Positions 61,125 to 64,000 of a stretch of 64,000 nucleotides of DNA are shown one piece after another. The translations under genes were made by a program, and so were the position numbers. Each line of letters starts with the position of its first letter. The stretch's first letter is position 1. This DNA comes from Alkaliphilus peptidifermentans DSM 18978 (GTDB lineage: Bacteria > Bacillota > Clostridia > Peptostreptococcales > Natronincolaceae). The stretch lies in the NCBI RefSeq assembly GCF_900101495.1, contig NZ_FMUS01000006.1:1-64000 (forward strand), read 5' to 3'. The notes below the pieces were generated by a model, which saw only the letters and a program-made list of their open reading frames with translations, had not been told where the DNA came from and ran no database searches.

Positions 61125-62159
61125 TAGCATTAAAGGAATAACTATCTGAAAAGGTATGGAGTATAATGGCCAGATTTCTATTGCCCAATTAAGCATTTGC
61201 GGGGCACTTTCATATATCCAAATACATAAACCAAGTAATATTATTCCTACAGGTATTACAAAGGGTCGATGATCATGACTATTGGTTAACTGTGCAATCC
61301 CGATTGTTGCTGCTAAATAGCATATGCAAATTTTTGTTCCTCCACTAATAAAAAAGAAAACCCCAATTAAAGCGTCAATGTTAAGGTCTGGTATCTGCTG
61401 TATTGTATAGTGGGGTGGGAAAAGAGTTCTTGCAATTTCATCTGCACCCAGTACTGATAAATCCCTTATAATGCCCATTAATAATATAGATCCAGCTAAT
61501 AGGAATGAAAATATGTAGGTTTTCTTAACACTTCCTGAAGAATGCAAATAGGGTAGTATCATTAGTAATATAATGGTTTCACCGAAGGGAAAGGTCAATA
61601 CTGAGAAACTTGCCATCAAAACCGGTTGAAGCCCTTCTGCTAAGATGGGCTTTAAATTTGATATATCAAAGTAGGGTAAAAGGATTAAAAAAATTCCAAC
61701 CTGAAAAATGAATATAAAGGGAATGATTAACTCTGCTGTTCGAGCAGTTACCTCCAATCCACTCCGTACTGAATATCCAGTAACAAATACATAACAAGCC
61801 ATTATAAACCATAATGGAGTCTCTGGTAGTGTGACGGTTAAGGTATATTCTCCAAAATTACGTAAAACAAGAGAGGCTAAATGAATGAAGTACCAAATAT
61901 AAAGGATATTAACTATTGTACCTAACCATTTTCCCAGTAATATATGATTAATTTCCACCAATGTTTTCTGTGGGAATTTTTTGTATAGTAGATAATAGCA
62001 GCTGAACAAAAGGAATCCACCTATCCATGCAGCTAAATAGGCGATCCATGCATCCTGCATTGCATTGCTTCCAGGTACTATAATAATTGTACTTCCTAAA
62101 ATAAAACCAATCATTAGTATAGATAATTGAGTGGATGATATTTGTGCTTTCTTGTACAT
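61089..62159 (-). CDS. Spore germination permease, GerAB family (second operon)
   Basis: 356 residues, about ten helices. SSTQLSILMIGFILGSTIII at the start and RNFGEYTLTVTLPETPLWFI are GerAB features; a Pro-rich break around 135 is as usual. It is the last gene of the second germination operon, in the order AA, C, small protein, AB. The ATG directly follows the stop of the small protein (TAA-ATG), with GAGAGG as ribosome site. It overlaps the convergent YgbA gene by 36 bp, so no terminator lies between them. Confidence 0.9.
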   Translation of the reverse strand: MYKKAQISSTQLSILMIGFILGSTIIIVPGSNAMQDAWIAYLAAWIGGFLLFSCYYLLYKKFPQKTLVEINHILLGKWLGTIVNILYIWYFIHLASLVLRNFGEYTLTVTLPETPLWFIMACYVFVTGYSVRSGLEVTARTAELIIPFIFIFQVGIFLILLPYFDISNLKPILAEGLQPVLMASFSVLTFPFGETIILLMILPYLHSSGSVKKTYIFSFLLAGSILLMGIIRDLSVLGADEIARTLFPPHYTIQQIPDLNIDALIGVFFFISGGTKICICYLAATIGIAQLTNSHDHRPFVIPVGIILLGLCIWIYESAPQMLNWAIEIWPLYSIPFQIVIPLMLLIISFFRTKNP

Positions 62160-62372
62160 TTAATTACCTCTCAGGTTGTTTACTATTTTCTCTATATGTA
62201 TAGCTGGTGAAGGAATTGCTAAATCTTCTGCTACTATTAATACAATTAAGATGCCTATAATCATGAGAAAGCTATATACAGCTAAAGCCAGCTTGTTTTT
62301 ACTATTATAAAGAATAGGTAAATCAACTAAAAAGAGTAAAAACAACGCAATTAATAAAAGCACTATTATCAT
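62160..62372 (-). CDS. Small two-helix membrane protein of the ger operon, 70 aa
   Basis: Two hydrophobic helices (about 2-20 and 30-47) and a short basic tail (VEKIVNNLRGN-like end). Small membrane proteins of this size occur in ger operons and are sometimes called D subunits that modulate germinant receptors; assignment here rests on position between the Ger(x)C and GerAB genes. Its stop touches the AB start. No further motif is visible. Confidence 0.7.
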   Translation of the reverse strand: MIIVLLLIALFLLFLVDLPILYNSKNKLALAVYSFLMIIGILIVLIVAEDLAIPSPAIHIEKIVNNLRGN

Positions 62373-62384
62373 ATAATCTCACTC

Positions 62385-63554
62385 CTATTCAGGGGTTGAT
62401 GGCTGTAAAATTTGTCCAGTTCTTCTTATGTTTGACTCTATATCTATATTAATTTCAGCGTTAGAAAAAACAGTATCCCAATCATCTTCTACTTCCTTCC
62501 AATACTTTGGGTGCTCCTTTGCAACAATTTCTCCGAATCCAAAAAAGTCTAAGCTATGTACTCTTTGACCTTTATATAAAGCTTTAAGAATTTCTTCTTT
62601 AATAAGCTTTTTACTTTCTTCTTCAACGTATTTAATCATTTCAGGAGTAGTTAAATCGATGGATTTTTGCTGCTCACCAAGGTTACTATCTGCCTTTATT
62701 TTAATCTGTAGTATTGGTTTATTATCAACCAAACTAACACTCATCTTACTATTAACCTTCATAAGCTCTAGAGAAATAAACTCAAGTGGGTCCTTAGGGC
62801 TTGGTATAACCAATATTCCCCCGTGCAAATCACCTGCTACCCATAAATAACCACGGGTTTCGAATTCATCTAAAAATCCTATAAGCATATCCTTATCAAA
62901 AACCCCAGTCCCTGCGATCCTTAAATCCTTAGCTACATCTGGTATTCCTTCGTGTCTAACAAATACTGTTGGGAGCAAAACTTGGTTACCTTTACTATTT
63001 AAATCTTTAAACAGTTCAATTAATGTAATTTTTTTAGTTGTTCCAGTGTGAATAGCATTATCAATAGCCTTAGTGATATGCTCTGCTGGTATTAACTCTA
63101 TAACACTCCCGGTTTCTAAAATAGCCTTAGCACTAACTCCCTTTGTTAGCAGTATATGTGCCTGTCTTCTAAACTCATGATCCCGCTCAAAAAAATCGAT
63201 GGTATCTAATATCCCTTTTTTTGCAAATTCCTCCCCTAAAACCACCAGTTGAATATGGCCGATATATATTTTGCGACTGGAAATGGTAGTGATTTTTCTA
63301 AATAGCTCAAAGGTTGTTCTGCCTGTAGTTGAATAGGTAACAACAGCATTGCCCTCATAGCCCTCTTGAGCCAAGCGTCTAGGTATTAAAACCTGAACAG
63401 TAAGCTCCATCAGTTCATCCTCAACAAGGTCGACACCAATGGCAACAGCAACACCCATCTCACTTATTTCCCGTAAATTCCAACAGCCTGTTAAGGTTAG
63501 AATACAGATTAATATCATTAGTAATATGGTGATTTTTTTCATATTATCCCACAT
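62385..63554 (-). CDS. Spore germination lipoprotein, Ger(x)C family (second operon)
   Basis: 389 residues. A lipoprotein signal ends ILTLTGC, followed by WNLREISEMGVAVAIGVDLV. Central motifs RRLAQEGYEGNAVV and GHIQLVVLGEEFA, and the C-terminal SLDFFGFGEIVAKEHPKYWK, are Ger(x)C hallmarks. The 63554 ATG has GGAGGAA 10 bases upstream; ATG 63542 is the alternative. It differs enough from the 39642 protein that the two operons represent different receptors, not a recent duplicate. Confidence 0.9.
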   Translation of the reverse strand: MWDNMKKITILLMILICILTLTGCWNLREISEMGVAVAIGVDLVEDELMELTVQVLIPRRLAQEGYEGNAVVTYSTTGRTTFELFRKITTISSRKIYIGHIQLVVLGEEFAKKGILDTIDFFERDHEFRRQAHILLTKGVSAKAILETGSVIELIPAEHITKAIDNAIHTGTTKKITLIELFKDLNSKGNQVLLPTVFVRHEGIPDVAKDLRIAGTGVFDKDMLIGFLDEFETRGYLWVAGDLHGGILVIPSPKDPLEFISLELMKVNSKMSVSLVDNKPILQIKIKADSNLGEQQKSIDLTTPEMIKYVEEESKKLIKEEILKALYKGQRVHSLDFFGFGEIVAKEHPKYWKEVEDDWDTVFSNAEINIDIESNIRRTGQILQPSTPE

Positions 63555-63559
63555 TTATA

Positions 63560-64000
63560 CTATTCCTCCGTAGGGTTGTGATCTTCAAGGGCTCTAAATT
63601 TAGTATTATCAAACAGTAAACTCCACAATGGTGGTCGTATATAGGTATCCTTTAGGCCATCTGATATTGGAGCCAATGGTGATAAGAATTCAACTCCGAA
63701 GGACTTCATATTGCACATATGTATAAAGATAACAACCAGAGCAAATATTATTCCATAGAAGCCCAGTATACTACCTGCAATTAATAAGCAAATCCTTAAA
63801 AAGAAAACAGTCCCATCTAGGGGAGGTACAATAAAGCCTGTAATGGCTGTTAAAGCAATTACAATAACCATTAACGGGCTAGCTATACCTGCTTCTACAG
63901 TTGCTTGTCCTAAAACAATAGCTCCAACTATACTTACTGCCTGCCCCACTGGTTTGGGCATTCTTAGACCTGCTTCTTTAATTAATTCAAAAATAATAAC
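63560..64000 (-). CDS. Spore germination protein GerAA, C-terminal part (cut by window edge)
   Basis: The frame is open from base 64000 to the stop at 63560. Its residues (LIKEAGLRMPKPVGQAVSIV, GQATVEAGIASP, then helices and DGLKDTYIRPP) match the C-terminal membrane part of GerAA. The N-terminal soluble domain lies beyond the window. It is upstream of, and 5 bp from, the Ger(x)C gene, giving the order AA-C-small-AB in this operon. Confidence 0.9.
   Translation of the reverse strand, partial: VIIFELIKEAGLRMPKPVGQAVSIVGAIVLGQATVEAGIASPLMVIVIALTAITGFIVPPLDGTVFFLRICLLIAGSILGFYGIIFALVVIFIHMCNMKSFGVEFLSPLAPISDGLKDTYIRPPLWSLLFDNTKFRALEDHNPTEE

Noticed and set aside
1-64000. CRISPR arrays, intact tRNA or rRNA genes
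   Set aside because: I looked for regularly spaced repeats and cloverleaf or rRNA motifs and found none; the only 11-bp periodic array is the Pho box.

Overview
The window is low-GC, gene-dense DNA from a spore-forming anaerobic Firmicute of the class Clostridia. Two spore-germination (gerA-type) operons, a Met-family T-box leader, SLH surface proteins, low-GC promoters, strong Shine-Dalgarno sites and a probable selenoprotein all fit this. The Alkaliphilus/Natronincola type is a reasonable guess, but no rRNA or other species marker is present. No rRNA gene, intact tRNA gene or CRISPR array was seen.

Layout. 1-0.7 kb: 3' end of a group II intron and a decayed second intron reverse transcriptase. 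0.9-7.5 kb: chemoreceptor, then a TetR regulator divergent from a membrane protein plus a large flavin/iron-sulfur oxidoreductase, with a 51-bp near-palindrome on the promoter. 7.7-14.5 kb: stand-alone enzymes (acetyltransferase, methyltransferase, phosphotriesterase-like, PAP2, YitT) mixed with gene debris, repeats and an unidentified structured leader RNA. 14.6-17.5 kb: phosphate-starvation unit, with a six-unit Pho box, secreted alkaline phosphatase and a YibE/F protein. 18-20.4 kb: TetR plus two alpha/beta hydrolases.

21.2-32.1 kb is the main accessory system. A two-component pair (7TM sensor kinase, LuxR-type regulator) precedes a RiPP cluster: SPASM radical SAM enzyme, Nif11-leader precursor with a double-glycine site and only a ten-residue core with two Cys, second radical SAM enzyme, and the three-part NHLP export machine (HlyD-like protein, C39 peptidase-ABC transporter, second ABC transporter). 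A 12-bp palindrome abuts the -35 box of the cluster promoter, and a perfect 19-bp hairpin separates precursor from second radical SAM gene. The inferred path is: signal sensed, regulator activates, precursor made in excess, radical SAM modification, leader removal and export.

32-39 kb: housekeeping-like genes and a chromosomal cytoskeletal-type locus (ParM-like actin plus PRC-barrel-like protein, divergent from a P-loop ATPase). 37.7-45.8 kb: two SLH-anchored surface proteins around a gerAA-AB-AC operon; a 150-bp hairpin-forming element sits inside a terminator whose 23-bp core is duplicated. 46-50 kb: HAD phosphatase, LysM protein, and a padR-DUF1700-DUF4097 operon with a clear operator.

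50.2-55.1 kb is a second coherent module: tatA-tatC, a split YeeE/YedE transporter with a TusA-like protein between the halves, a LysR regulator, a GCAxxG-type exported protein with an in-frame TGA and a SECIS-like hairpin (probable selenoprotein), and an FMN-binding lipoprotein. 55.3-64 kb: a UvrC-like nuclease, T-box-controlled second-type MetRS, tocopherol-cyclase-like protein, DegV, a YgbA-type protein and a second ger operon running off the right edge.
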